A stretch of DNA of 64,000 nt, from assembly GCF_022605165.1 (NCBI RefSeq), contig NC_063078.1:806001-870000 (forward strand), in the 5' to 3' direction. The position numbers were made by a program, and so were the translations under genes. The notes below the pieces were generated by a model. The model was not told the DNA's origin. It saw only the letters and a program-made list of their open reading frames with translations, and ran no database searches. Source of the DNA: Purpureocillium takamizusanense. Lineage: Eukaryota; Ascomycota; Sordariomycetes; Hypocreales; Ophiocordycipitaceae. Below are positions 22,347 through 33,965 of the stretch, piece by piece; the first letter of the stretch is position 1; the number at the start of each line of letters is the position of its first letter.

Positions 22347-23138
22347 GTCGCCTCGGTGCGAAAGGGGTAGGCCGGGGCAAGTCTATGTCCTCTCCCGAGT
22401 GGGAGGACACATGAACTGACTGCGAAACAAAGCAGCCGTGGTGTCGCGATCGAGGTGACGGATGTGAGATGACGAAAAACGTGTCGAGTCCGGGATAATG
22501 CCGCCTCAAAGACTTTAGGTCATGGGCATGTGGCAACGGGGTGGCCAAATGACAAGTTGGAGGAGGTATAGACTTTGCATGCAGGCAAGGTAGCCTCTCA
22601 GTTCTCTCAACACCAACTCCTTGATGTCGCATTACCCCGATGGATGTCTCCTTTCGAGTCGTCGCGTCGGCCTATCGGAGAGCTGAATCGATGAGCCGTG
22701 CGTCGGTCGCGGAGGGGCAGTGAAAAGGGGCCAGGACTCGCGGCCAGGTTGTGCTGCGCAGGACAAGCCGCAGCCGGCGCGGCAGACAAGTAGGGACTGA
22801 TGGCCGCTGAGGGTTCAGCTGCGTTTCTGAGTAGCGAGCATGAAGTTGTGCGACGTCGGGTACCGGCGCAATATGGCTGGACCAGGCGTCCGTGGCGGCG
22901 AGGCGGCGGTATATACTGGAAGCAGGTCGACAGGTCGGCGCGGACGAGTCGCAGGTTGCATGTACGTGATGGCACGGTAAGGGGCTTAGTAGAGCATATA
23001 TTGGCCGGCCTCGCTGGGATTCGTTCGATGGCACGTGCGGGTGGCGTGCATTTGTCCGTCCTCGTAAATCGGCGCCCTCGTCGTTGCAGTCTGGGGCGGC
23101 CCTCGGGGAGATCTTGGTTCGACAGCCCGTGCGGGAGG

Positions 23139-23166
23139 GAGACAGAGAGAGAGAGAGAGAGAGAGA
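23139..23166. repeat. GA dinucleotide microsatellite
   Basis: About 12 GA units, 0.8 kb upstream of the coiled-coil gene start (on its leader side), so it may lie in that gene's promoter or 5' leader. Confidence 0.95.
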
Positions 23167-26100
23167 TTGCGACAAGGACAGGTTCCTCCAATCGCCGTGA
23201 AGCCGGAGCTGACTGACGGTGAGCCGACGGCCGGTGAAAATCGACAGTCGGTCGTTGTCGTCGTCGTCGTCGGGGCTCGCAGACTGGTGGAATGTTATGC
23301 ACTGGCGACGGTCGAAGATGCGGTGTCGTGGTATTGGAGAATGTGGAGAAGGAAATCGAGGCACGGAACGAGAAGATGAGTTATTAGCAGTTACCGTCGT
23401 CACTTGTTGAGTAAGGTAGAAGCCGAGGAAACCCAGCAGGCGGGCGGGCGGTACCAATCGAAGGGTTCACTCAGTCAGGGTCCAGCTCGGCTAGCGCCCC
23501 TGGCCCACAAGGTACCCGATACATCGGGCATGTATCCCGGTCGCCTGCCAGCATGACGCGCTGAAAAGGACGCACTCCGCCCGATGACCGCCTCGTCCGC
23601 AACCCCGTGGGCTCGCGGCATCGCGGAGTTTTGGGGGCCAACAGGTGCCGCCTCAAAGTACTGGGTACCTGCAGAGTTGGGGCTCCCGTCAGGCCCTCCC
23701 CCTCCCTCGTCGCATCCCTTTTGGACGCGGTACCTTTAGTAGTTGTTACGGCCCAACTTGAAGCGCCACGATGAGGAAAAAAAAAAAGGGACCACGGCGT
23801 ACTGATCGGCTGCCGCTCCCGACATTCAGGCACGGGGCACCGAGATATGATTCCAGAGGCTGGAGCTGGGAGTTCCGCGCATGAGCAAAGAAAATCGCTC
23901 TGCTCCGCTGCTGATGAGGTAGGTTAGCAAAGGCGGCAGCCACCGGTCATCCGACTGACTTGACTGCCTGACCATGCCATCCCACACATCCCGCCCCTTA
24001 TTACAACTTCTTTGGTCACTTACGTATCGTATCCCAAGTTGGCGGTGGGTGGGACGGTGGCTGGCAGTGAGAGCGACGCCATGCCAACTAATTCGACACA
24101 CAGACGGACGGACGGGGCGGGACGGGGCGGCCGGGACGCTTCCCGCATGGCCCAGCCAGCCAGCCATCCATCCCATCCCCCCGGGAAGCGAAGCAGACAG
24201 ACGCCGACCTCGATGATGTTCTGCTTGATTGGGAGACATGGGCATGCTTCAGCTGCTCTCTGTCGCTCACCCAGCGTCTGCGGCTGGCTTTCGAGACCTG
24301 CATTAGTGGCTGCAAGCCGTCTTTTCCTCTCGCCCGTCAGATCGCCACTTTGGGAAAAGCAAAAACGCCCTCCCTCCTCCTTGTGCGTTGTTCTGGCGCT
24401 CCAACGAGTAGGCTTCAGTTCTTTACCAAGCGCGTCTGCGCATCATACTTGCCGACGAACCAGGCAAGCAACTGCGATGCCCGCTCCCAAGTCCGGGCCC
24501 GAGGCGAATGACGATTCTTCTCCATTGTGGTAGAATACAGCCGCGCGGCTTAGGGACGAGTCTTCCCATAGCTCTTGCAAATGTTTGTTCCAGCTTTGTA
24601 GTCGTGCTGCTAACGTCAAGGCTCGGGATGATTGATGTCGGCTTTCGTACACGGGCCAACGCTTTGCGATCGGCTGGCGACGCGGATGAATACCAGATTG
24701 GTATTGCAGATGTGACAGCATCTTGAGCACGGGCCAGCGAAGGATATCTGCCACGCGGGGGTGTGGTATTGCCAGATCAAACTTGTCACGCGCGAACGCA
24801 TACACCGAGAATGCGCTTTTAAGCGAAGATCGAGCAACCAGGCACAGCAGCATCATCCTCAGCGACACCGCAGAAGCCACCACCTGTTCGACGGTAGATA
24901 AGCCGAGTGAATGGACCGAGTCCAAGCCGTGATGCGGTCCAAACAGGGACAAGCCAGCAGTCTTGAGGAGCCTCACTGAGAGGTCCCTCTGGTGGGAGGA
25001 GGGCTCCTTACCCTTCGCTCCCTGAGCAGGCCAAGAAATCGATGCCGAACAAACTCTGCGATGATCCGGTGAAACAAGATGTTTCCATTTCTGCCATGCT
25101 TGTCTGAACCAGCTGACTTACTACCAAGTATAACGCCACAGACAAAGACACTGCCAGGATACTCGCATTCTTCCTAGTTGTATTCCCTCGTACGTACATG
25201 TACGTAGACTCGGAAGATTTCTCTCGTCGAATTTCGATCCTGTACGACGAGAAGCAAGCCGGCCCCCGAAATGGACTGAGCATTACTCGCCCCCAACGAT
25301 GCAACGTGGGAGAGAGAGTTGAGTTGGAGGAGTAACAGACCATCAAGCATGAGGTTTGGCTCAGACCGAGGAAGACAAAATCAAGAACAAACGACAACCA
25401 CAAGAGGATTGCGTGCCGGCCTGGTCGCATCCTGTTTGGACCGGTGCGTTGCTTCTTTGGGCTGTATGTCTCCCGATCGGGGTGCATGCAGGTTCACGGT
25501 GGCAGCTGAGCAGCCTTTGGGAACCCGTCTGCGCGGTACCTCGGGGCGGCACCCAGGCTGTGACCTTCTGCACGCCACCGGCGCTTGACCGGGAGGCTTC
25601 CGGGGGGGGGGGGGCTTGCACGGGACAGGTTGGGGGCCGTACGGTTCGCTGGCTGGTGATTGGGGTGTTTGAAGCTGACCGTCACGCTCCAGCTGACGGC
25701 CTTCTTGATCTGCCCGCCCGTTCGTGATGCGAGCGCGAGATTTGGGCTCGACAAAAGGCCGAGTCCGATGATGAGTGTGAGAATAGGCGTGCGAAGGCGA
25801 GGCTCATGCACTGACGATGCTGGGAGAAAGAAGCATAGGCTAATGCATGCTGCAGAGACGGGGCCCTGAAACCGCCCCTGGGGAGGTCGATGAACGACTC
25901 TCCACGTTGCCGAGCCGTCGATGAAGCGTCTCGTGATACCTCATCCTCGTGTTGTGCTTCGTTGATACATGTGCCAATTTGCTCCTTTATTGTGACTGCC
26001 GCCATGTCGCCCCCTGCGATCTCTTGATGCCCTCACTGTGACCGTCACGACCCCGTGTCTCCCGTACGTATCCCTCGTAGCCCTCGTTTTCTGCATTCTC

Positions 26101-29063
26101 GTGCTCACATAAAGACTTCTCTGACTCTTTAAAGCTCTTTATCACAGCACACAAGGTTAGGATGTCGTACCTGATGATGCGGGCCGGTCCTGACTGAGCC
26201 CATGGCTCTTGATGATCTCGAGTTCTGGAGGGAGTTGATGTCTGATACTGATGCTTCGTATGGCTGCTGTCCATGGTGTGATTCATTTATTCAAAACCCA
26301 ACGTAGGATACGTAGGGCCCATCCCTGGCAATTTTTTTCTGTCACCGCGACGTGACCAGCCCGTGGGGGCGGTTCATCCCGGTGGCAGAAATGTAAGTAG
26401 AGGCGAGAGCGAGGGATTCTTTCTCTGTCGTTGGCGTGTACCTGGAGCCTCCCTCTATCTAACAAGGCTCGCAAATGTCAGCCAGGCATGGAGTCCTTGC
26501 AAGAGGCAGGGCCCGGCCGCATTATCTACTATATTCTACCTCTCTAACTGGCCATCGCCAGTCTACCGAGGCATTCGCCATGCTTCAAATGCCCCGTTTC
26601 CCGAGAGAGCGCCATCCCGGCTGCCCGATTCTGCCATCGTTCTGCCCCCGTGGAAGTGTTGCCCAATTGCAAGAGCACGGCGAGCACGTCTGTCTTTTTC
26701 TTTCTCGGTCCAGTGGATGGGCAGACGCCAGACATGTCATGGCAGAACGGAACCAACATGGGGGGCGAGCACCATCCACTGGCCCGTCGCCAAGGACGGT
26801 GGCGTGGCGGCGTCACTTTGCTTCCTCGTCAACGAGCTGCCCAACGGGCATCGCCATCCTGCGGCCACCCCCCTCGCACCGCCAAGCAGGAGCCCATCAC
26901 TGCGGAGAGAGTGCAAAGTACTTTCCTTCACGCACATTGTATCTCCCAGGTACCCCGACCCCCGCCACCAAAAGCTCCCCCTCATCATTGTTACCCTGTC
27001 ATCCTGTCATCCTGTCAGATCCCCCTCCTCCTTCCCGCACATCGACGACACCTGCCTGCCATCGGGTGTAGCCCATTCATTCGCCCTCTGAACAGCCCGC
27101 GGGCTCATCGTGTTGCACCAGGTCCCCGGCGCGCGCGCTGATCAACCCCAATAGTCTGACCCTGTCAACTGTCGTGCATCCGCTCTCGCCTGCATCATCG
27201 TGATGGATCGCGCCCCGTTGGTCCGTCCGCCGCCCGCACCTTCAGGCTTCCACGCCTCGGAAGCTTGGCTTTTTCGTTTTGTGGTCGGGCAAAAGTCTTG
27301 GCTCGACTGTTGGCCCAGCGTCTCCTCGGGCTTTGCATTTCCTGTCTCTCTTCTCCTCCTGCCAAAACTCTTCCGAGCATTCTAGAAAGCCCCTTCCCCG
27401 CAGCGCTCAAGCCATGTTGCCATGCCGCGTGACACCCCAGTCGGCTCATATCGCACAGCATGTCGATACTTGAAAGCAGCTTCCGTGGAGTTGTCCCTGT
27501 GCGAGCCTACATGTAGGTAGATGAGACGGCGGGGTTCCGGTACCACAGCGCCGCAAAGCAGCTAGGTCGTGGGCGTATATGAAGCATGTGGCTGGTCAAA
27601 GGAGCAAACTGTCCGCTCAGTTCCTCAGACGGATCGCGGGCCGTATGTGGTACGAATAACAGCGGCATCCTGGTATGAAGGTTCGTCGCGATCATGACTG
27701 CTGGCGTCGAGGCTTCCAAGTCCCCACGTAATGCCCCCAGGGACGGTGAGAGGCACGTCTGTATCCTTATTACGAGGTAATAACAGCGCAAGCTATCGTT
27801 CGTCCTGATGCGAGTCGTTGAACCGGTGTTGATGAACTTTGCCGCATGTCTCATCACACCTTGCGGTCCCTCTTCCCATTGAACACCACTCAGACATTCC
27901 CGTGGGGCCCCAAATCCTCCCCAAAACCTCTGGCAATTATAGAGCATGACCAGGCTGCTCTCGACTAAGTTGAAATATCGCTGCATCCTGCCCTATCAAT
28001 AGAGGTTGGGAACTACTTATTCTCATGATCCCTCGACCCGATTCCTCAAGAAACCCGGATCCCCAGCCTCACCAAAGGCGGATTGAATGACACATTGCAC
28101 AACCCAGCCGCCGTTTGCGAGGCCGTTTGCGGGCCACTACGTGATGGCTATTAGGGCATGTGCAATAGTTATGGCGTTGAAAGATGTCGGCCGCGACGAC
28201 ATTGCTGCTGCTGTATGACGCTTTTGCGAGGGCTCCCGCGGCCGTGGCCAAGTGGCCTTCAATTGGGCCCTTGGCCCATATCACGAGAGGCTTCATCGAC
28301 GGCTCGGCTGAGGGGCGGTGCTGAATTTTGTGTCGACTCCGCGAATCAGCCGCCCCAGTTGACTTCCAAAGCACCACCGTATCTACTGCCTCTGCAGCGT
28401 GCATGGCAGCCTACTTCTTCTTCCTCCGTGGCATCATCGCTTTTTGCCTCTGCATGCCTCTGTTCATGCTTGTCATGTCCCGAGCCTGACTGACCCTCGG
28501 CGAGCCATGTGCCGGCAACAGTCTTGTTGAACGAGCGAACCACCCGCTGCAGCCAAGAAGCCAGAAACGTGATGGAGCATTCACTGGATCGGCTGATGTG
28601 GTGCATGCAAAGCCGCTGGATGTCTTGGCCCGTTTCGTCCCCGCTCCGGACAATCCACTGGCAGCCGGCGTTCTTTTCTTCAGTGGCCCTGGAGTTGGCC
28701 GCGATGCACCTTGCTCGAGGGGGAGAGCTTGATGAGACTGCGGCACTCGTGATGGAGACTACAGTTTTTTTGTGGTTGTTGTTTGTGTGGCATTGGCTTC
28801 GTCTTTGTAGGTAGAAGCCCTGGAAGATAATGCCCTCATCTCCTTGTCTAGGTAGTTATGTCGTACATGGACATGGGTGGGACAGTTGTAGACGACGGAC
28901 GGCCTTGTTCTGCACCATCATGGCTCGCTTCCGAGGTCAAGGGATCCGTCTCATAAACGGAGCAGGGCTCACTCACTCATCTTGGCCCCTGTCCGCAACG
29001 GCGCCAACTCAACTCAAATGCTCACTGCCACATCAGTCATGCCCATGAAAGAAAAGAAACAAA

Positions 29064-29085
29064 GAATTAATTAATTAATTAATTC
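29064..29085. repeat. (AATT)5 perfect palindrome
   Basis: Five AATT units flanked by G and C, making a 22-bp perfect palindrome about 750 bp upstream of the P450 start. It stands out in a GC-rich neighbourhood. Confidence 0.95.
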
Positions 29086-29659
29086 AGGCCCCAAGCTTCT
29101 GCAAAATGTAGCTCATAACCCCTCGCAAACCCCCACTCCCGACTTGTGATTGATCATTGGGAGTGCTCCCGCCTCGCCTCGTGCTTGGCGGGCCCCCCAA
29201 GCCCCCTCCCCCCCCCCGGGGGGCGCTTAACCCAATTTCGTAGGTCGACCCAGCAGCTCCAGCGGCCGAACCGTGTTTTTTATCTGATCATCTTATCTGA
29301 TTATCAACTCCTCGCCATCTCACTCGCTGACGATGGCCCCTCCCCATGGCCCCCCCTCCTAAGAACCCCCCTCCCCCCCCTTGCTCGGCGGGGGATTTTC
29401 ACGGGATTCTTGTCTCCTTCCGGCTTCCAACTACCGCTTCTCCGAGTGTTTCTCTCGTATGGCGCCTAGCCAAGAGGGGGGCACCCATGCCTGGTGCTGC
29501 GGCCATGAACCGACGCCGGTGCTGCTGCTGCCGCCTGGCGCTGATGCTGCAGCCGAATCTTTGTGGATCGGCGGGCATGACGAACGGCAACTGGGAGAAT
29601 TTTTCCCCCTCCTCCCACACGCGCGCGCATGCCTCCAATTGAGGCATATATCTCGTCAA

Positions 29660-29692
29660 TCATCATCGTCGTCGTCGTCGTCGTCGTCGACG
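29660..29692. repeat. ATC/GTC trinucleotide repeat upstream of the P450
   Basis: About ten ATC/GTC units about 140 bp upstream of the P450 start codon, so probably within its promoter or leader. Confidence 0.95.
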
Positions 29693-29833
29693 ATCCAGGC
29701 CGTGACGCCAGCTCCTGACCGAGTCTAGATTAGATCACTTTATACCTACGACGCGGCATACATCTAGAAAATTTGGGCGCGCGCGGCCGAGCGACAGCAT
29801 CACGGTAGCCACGAGTCCAGTCTTTGTGGTGCC

Positions 29834-31745
29834 ATGTTGGTCCACGACGTGTACATGGGCGCAAGGCAGGCTGTCGTCTCGTACGGCCTGTCGACGCTGC
29901 TCCTCGCCGTCACCGCGGCCGCCCTCTACTTTGGCCACTGGTTCTTCAAGCTCTTCCGGGCTCGCTCCTTTTACTGGGGCTTGGTATGTCGACCATGACG
30001 ACGACTACGACGTTGGCCATAACCAACGCCGAGGTCCCCCCCCCCTCCCCCCTCAACCGGGGCTTAGTTTAGATGGCTAACAACGGACAAACATCATCTC
30101 ACCCGCCCGCCTCACAGCCTCAACCGCCCAACCACACGTTTCGCTATGGCCACCTCATGCTCTTCCACGAGGTGGCTGCCAAGTTCCCGCCCAACACCCA
30201 CCCGCAGCACATGTACACGTACATGGCGCAAAAGTACAACCTCCCCGGCATCTTCTACGTCGATTGCTGGCCGTATGCCGACCACCAGATGGTCATCACC
30301 GATCCCGACGCCGCCATGCAGATCCTCACCAAGAACCCCTATCCCAAACACCGGCAGATCGAAAAGTTCCTGCGCCCCTTTACGGGCAAGGACAGCATCG
30401 CCGCCTCCAACGGCGAGCGCTGGAAGATGAACCACAGAATGGTCGGCTCGGGCTTCACCCCTACCTACATTAAGCCCATGATGGGCATGATTGTCGACCA
30501 CGTCCTCGTCTTTCATGACACGCTTCGACGGTTCGCCGAGTCGGGCGAGCCGTTCTCCATGGAGGAGGAGTCGGCCAAGGTCGTGTTCGACGTCATCGGC
30601 AAGATTGTATTCGGGTTCTCCCTCGAGGCGCAGCGCAATGGCTCCCCTCTCCTCCATGATCTGAGGGCCACCATTGACCCGGCGACGGCGATCCTGGACA
30701 ACTCGTCGTGGAAGCCGTGGGCCAATCGCGACGCAAAGAAGAAGCTGAACGCGCTGAAAAAGCGTGTCTACGACACTCTGGCCAAGGAGATGAATGGGCG
30801 CCTACCGCTCCTCAAGGAAGACAAGGACACGACGAATCCGCGACGTGCCAAGAGCATCATGGACCGCATCGTGCTTGACAAGCTCCAAAGCGAACCTAAC
30901 ATGACGAGAATTGACCCCGCGTTTATCGAGATGGCGGTCACAAAGTGAGGCGCCCCATTGACCCCGATGTTTCCAGAATTCATGGGTCCGTTTTGCTGAC
31001 TCTAGTCGCAACCAGTCTCAAGGCTCTTCTTCTCGGCGGTCATGGAACCACCACGGATACTTTTACCTTTGCGACAATGTTCCTGAGCCTACATCCAGAC
31101 GTCGTCGAGCGGCTGCGCAAAGAGCACAATGAGCACTTTGCTCCTGACCTCGACACTACGGTGGAGCAACTCGTTGCCAAGCCCACCAAGACCAATGATC
31201 TAGAGTACACCAACGCGGTCATCAAGGAGACCCTGCGCTTCTTCCCGATCGGCTTCACGATCCGACAAGCTCCGCCTGGCGTCAAGTATCTGGACTGGAA
31301 CGGGAAGCGCTGGCCGGTCAAGGACTGCATGATCATCCCCTGCGCGCACACGTCCCACATGGACCCGAAGCTGTGGAACGACCCCAAGACGTTTCGGCCG
31401 GATCGCTTCCTGGGCGAGGAAGGCGAGGAGATGCATCGCTTCGCGTGGCGGGCCTTTGAGCGCGGCCCGCGCGCCTGCATCGCTCAGGACCTGGCCATGG
31501 ACGAGCTCCGCGTAATGCTGCTCCTGACCGTGCGGTGGTTCGACTTCGAGACCATTGTCGAGGGAACAAGCGAGAGGGTCATGTACATGGACCTGGACAA
31601 GCAAGTCGGCGACCTTGCCTTCCAGGAGGTTGGCATGGAGGCGCGGCCGCGGCGGAGCATGAAGATGAAGGTCCACCTGAAGGGCAAGAGACCTGTGCCG
31701 TCACCAAGTACAGATGAGAAAGAAGAAGCCGCAGAGTCGACATGA
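29834..31745 (+). CDS. Cytochrome P450 monooxygenase, membrane-anchored
   Basis: Haem-thiolate monooxygenase of the ER membrane; substrate unknown. Exons 29834-29983, 30118-30944 and 31016-31745; introns of 134 bp (GTATGT, branch GCTAAC) and 71 bp (GTGAGG, branch GCTGAC). Product 568 aa. Exon 1 encodes an N-terminal membrane anchor (about residues 15-42, LSTLLLAVTAAALYFG). The I-helix reads LLLGGHGTTTDT, the ExxR motif is KETLR, the meander motif is FRPDRF, and the haem loop is FERGPRACIA with the cysteine ligand at residue 480. Two departures are visible: the acidic residue normal before the I-helix Thr pair is Gly, and the last haem-loop Gly is Ala. The tail is basic then acidic. No synthase, transporter or regulator lies next to it. 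The family number cannot be assigned without comparison. Confidence 0.95.
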
Positions 31746-33503
31746 GCGCCTTCCATCGGAGTTGGCTCTCCGATAACAGGGCCACAGGGGTGCCCGGAAG
31801 CAGAAGCGTGAGGCGCGCAACGACAAATCAGGAGAAGCCATCATAGCAGGGACATCCTGGCATGAATGCCCTTGCTCAGGCACGTCGCACGACTGTTGAC
31901 TCGACCACCATGAAGACAAAGGCAGCCGAGCAACATGGCAACGCCGCAACCATTTTTACCTCGATCCCCTTCGTGAGAGTGAACGTCCATGTTGAAAGCC
32001 GAAGCGCGAGCTACTCAGGGGTAGTAAGACTGCACGCCGCCGCTCAGCCTGCCTTAAACATCCACCATGACCGCGCCCACGTAAAGAATAAGGAGGGAGG
32101 AGCAATGCTGCTCCTCCCAGTGTCGGCTGTGAGGATGCCTCAGATATCCCCTGTTTGCAGACTGGTACATGTTAAGGCATCACTTTCAGCTCGTAGCTCA
32201 ACCCGCCAACAGACAGGGTGCGACACTCCCAGTCCCCGACCCATCAGCGGACAGTCTTGTCTTTCTTCCCCAAGGCTATCAAATCCCAGCAAACACTCCG
32301 AGATGTCGCATGTCTCAGAGGCTGTCTCGGGATCTCGTGCTCGTAGTACATGTATGGGATATCGACCCCCGCGGAGCCCCCTTCTCCGCACTCGCTCAGT
32401 CGAACCACAGGCGGCACGCGCACATTGCAGTCTGGTGCTCGTGGACATGGAGGGGGAAGATCCCCGACGAGGTCCTGTAGCCGCCCGAATCGGTCCAGAT
32501 CCTTTTTTGTTGGTGCGACTTGGGCGGCGAACAGCCAGCCCGAGAAGGGGCAAGGGGGGGGGGGGCGGACCACGCCGAGTTGGAGTGCGCCGTCCCTCTC
32601 TCGCTTGCGTCGGCCCGCTCAAGACCGCTCCCGGGGAGGGGGAAGGGTTTGGTTCTGGGAGAGAGATATAATACTACGCCACCCAAAGAACGAAGAGCGG
32701 CATAGAATACTGCTGCTGCTGCCGCCGCCGCATGCATGTGAGGGGGCGGCGCTGCTCCGTACAGCTTGGGAGAATGACAGGGGGAACTCGTGTCACCCCA
32801 TCTGTGCGTCTGATACGGCCCCGAGCACTTGCAGGTTGACAGCTCAGGGTGGCACAGATGCCCGGGCCTTGTGCTACGTACCCCCATCCATCCATCCATC
32901 CATGCATCCATCCCTGGAAGGAAGAAGAGAGCACAAAGAGCACGCGGACTAATGTTGAGGATCGATCACCAGCACGCGCCGCCGTGGCGAGTGCTTTATT
33001 GCCCTTTGGCGCCCCTCCCCCCCCTTCAAGTCCTTCCCTGTTGAGGAAACCGTTTCCTTTCACACTCCGGGATCTTGGAAACGAGCGCATAGATGTTGGA
33101 GAGGATGCCTGCCAGTCAGCAACGGAGTTCAAACTGGCCCCTTGATCCTCTTCAATTTGGGTTATGCTCTAGAGGCGACCACCGACCCTCCTCTCCTCTT
33201 CCGTACCCCGTGTATGTATCCCAGATGCGTCCGTAGGAAGGAAAAAAGAAATGTAGAAATAGAAAATGCCGTATCCGCCGGAAAACTCCGTCCAACAACA
33301 TACAAAAAACCCCGGCAGCAGGGCCCATAAACCGCGTAGTAGTAGTAGTAGTACTTTGTTGTAGTTGTAGTAGTAGTGGCAAATGTAGCCCGGGAAAAGG
33401 ATTATTTCCCGCAGCACGCGACGCTGTGTAATCTCAAAAGGAAACATGAAGGGTGCTCCCACTTTCGGAGGGGTTCGTCCCCCCCGCCACCGCCTTGCCA
33501 CGT
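31746..33503. other. Spacer between the P450 and the small hypothetical gene
   Basis: No supported gene. A 269-codon ATG frame (31862-32671, plus) has Arg/Pro/Gly-rich low-information composition and runs through a poly-G tract, so I leave it out. Repeats: ATCC tetranucleotides at 32884-32914 and GTA trinucleotides at 33336-33378. Both flanking genes converge here. Confidence 0.7.
33336..33378. repeat. GTA/GTT trinucleotide repeat
   Basis: Imperfect GTA array interrupted by GTACTTTGTT, just beyond the stop of the small hypothetical gene, so probably within or near its 3' untranslated region. Confidence 0.95.
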
Positions 33504-33965
33504 TTACCAGTCCAGGTCAGGGACCTCGTCTGCCGAGCCCTCGAGCAGCGTTGACAGCATCTTGCTGAATCCCTTGTCACAAGCCTGTTGGGAGACGAAT
33601 CCCGCCTTGGCCAGCACGCCCAGGGCCCCGTAGATCCAGTGCTGGTGGGTGAACTCGTCGTCGTCCTTGGATCCCAGGGGCGCCGAGCGCATCAGCTCGA
33701 CGAGCCGCGCCTCCGTCAGGGGCAGGGTCCGGCCGACCCTGACCGTCGGCAGCGCGCGGCTCGTCTGCCGCGGGTCGAGCCCCGTCTTCACCTCGAAGAA
33801 GGCGTGCCCGTCTGTGCCGCCATCGGTGCCGTCGGCCAGGTGGAAGTAGTAGTAGAGGCCCGACTCGAGCGGCGCGAAGAGGATGCCCGCGTGCCGCTCG
33901 TCGCTGGTGTCGCGCTTCTGGCCGCGCAGGACGACGATGTAGACGAGGTAAATCTGCTTGTCCAT
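33504..33965 (-). CDS. Small conserved-looking fungal protein of unknown function, 153 aa
   Basis: Single exon, ATG to TAA, starting MDKQIYLVYIVVLRGQ and ending VPDLDW. I cannot name the family. The layout is like a class of small fungal proteins that begin with a Tyr-rich strand and then a His/Phe patch: here RHAGILFAPLESGLYYYFHL and HAFFEVKTGLDPRQT. A helical second half follows with HQHWIYGALGVLAKAGFVSQQA, where a Trp is followed by a buried-looking helix. No signal peptide or membrane segment is seen. Composition differs clearly from nearby spurious frames (balanced hydrophobics, few Arg/Ser/Pro runs), which is the main support. An in-frame GTG two codons upstream is not needed. It is convergent with the P450. 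Confidence 0.75.
   Translation of the reverse strand: MDKQIYLVYIVVLRGQKRDTSDERHAGILFAPLESGLYYYFHLADGTDGGTDGHAFFEVKTGLDPRQTSRALPTVRVGRTLPLTEARLVELMRSAPLGSKDDDEFTHQHWIYGALGVLAKAGFVSQQACDKGFSKMLSTLLEGSADEVPDLDW

Larger units (their letters stand above)
22347..29833. other. 7.5-kb gene-free divergent region upstream of the coiled-coil gene and the P450
   Basis: No frame here has a recognisable domain, and the longest are at the length expected by chance. Contents I can support are a GA repeat at 23139-23166, a poly-G run near 25603-25615, an (AATT)5 palindrome at 29064-29085 and a GTC repeat at 29660-29692. Scattered GGTACC and CTACCTACC words also occur. It must include the promoters of both divergent genes. 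A small intron-rich or non-coding transcript could be missed without RNA data. Confidence 0.65.

Noticed and set aside
24443..24976. 177-codon minus-strand frame in the 7.5-kb spacer
   Set aside because: No domain, length expected by chance, no splice partners that extend it sensibly.
31862..32671. 269-codon ATG frame after the P450
   Set aside because: Low-information composition and passes through a poly-G tract; chance length in this much sequence.
29834..33965. A secondary-metabolite gene cluster around the P450
   Set aside because: No synthase, transferase, transporter or regulator is visible within at least 7 kb on the left or 12 kb on the right.
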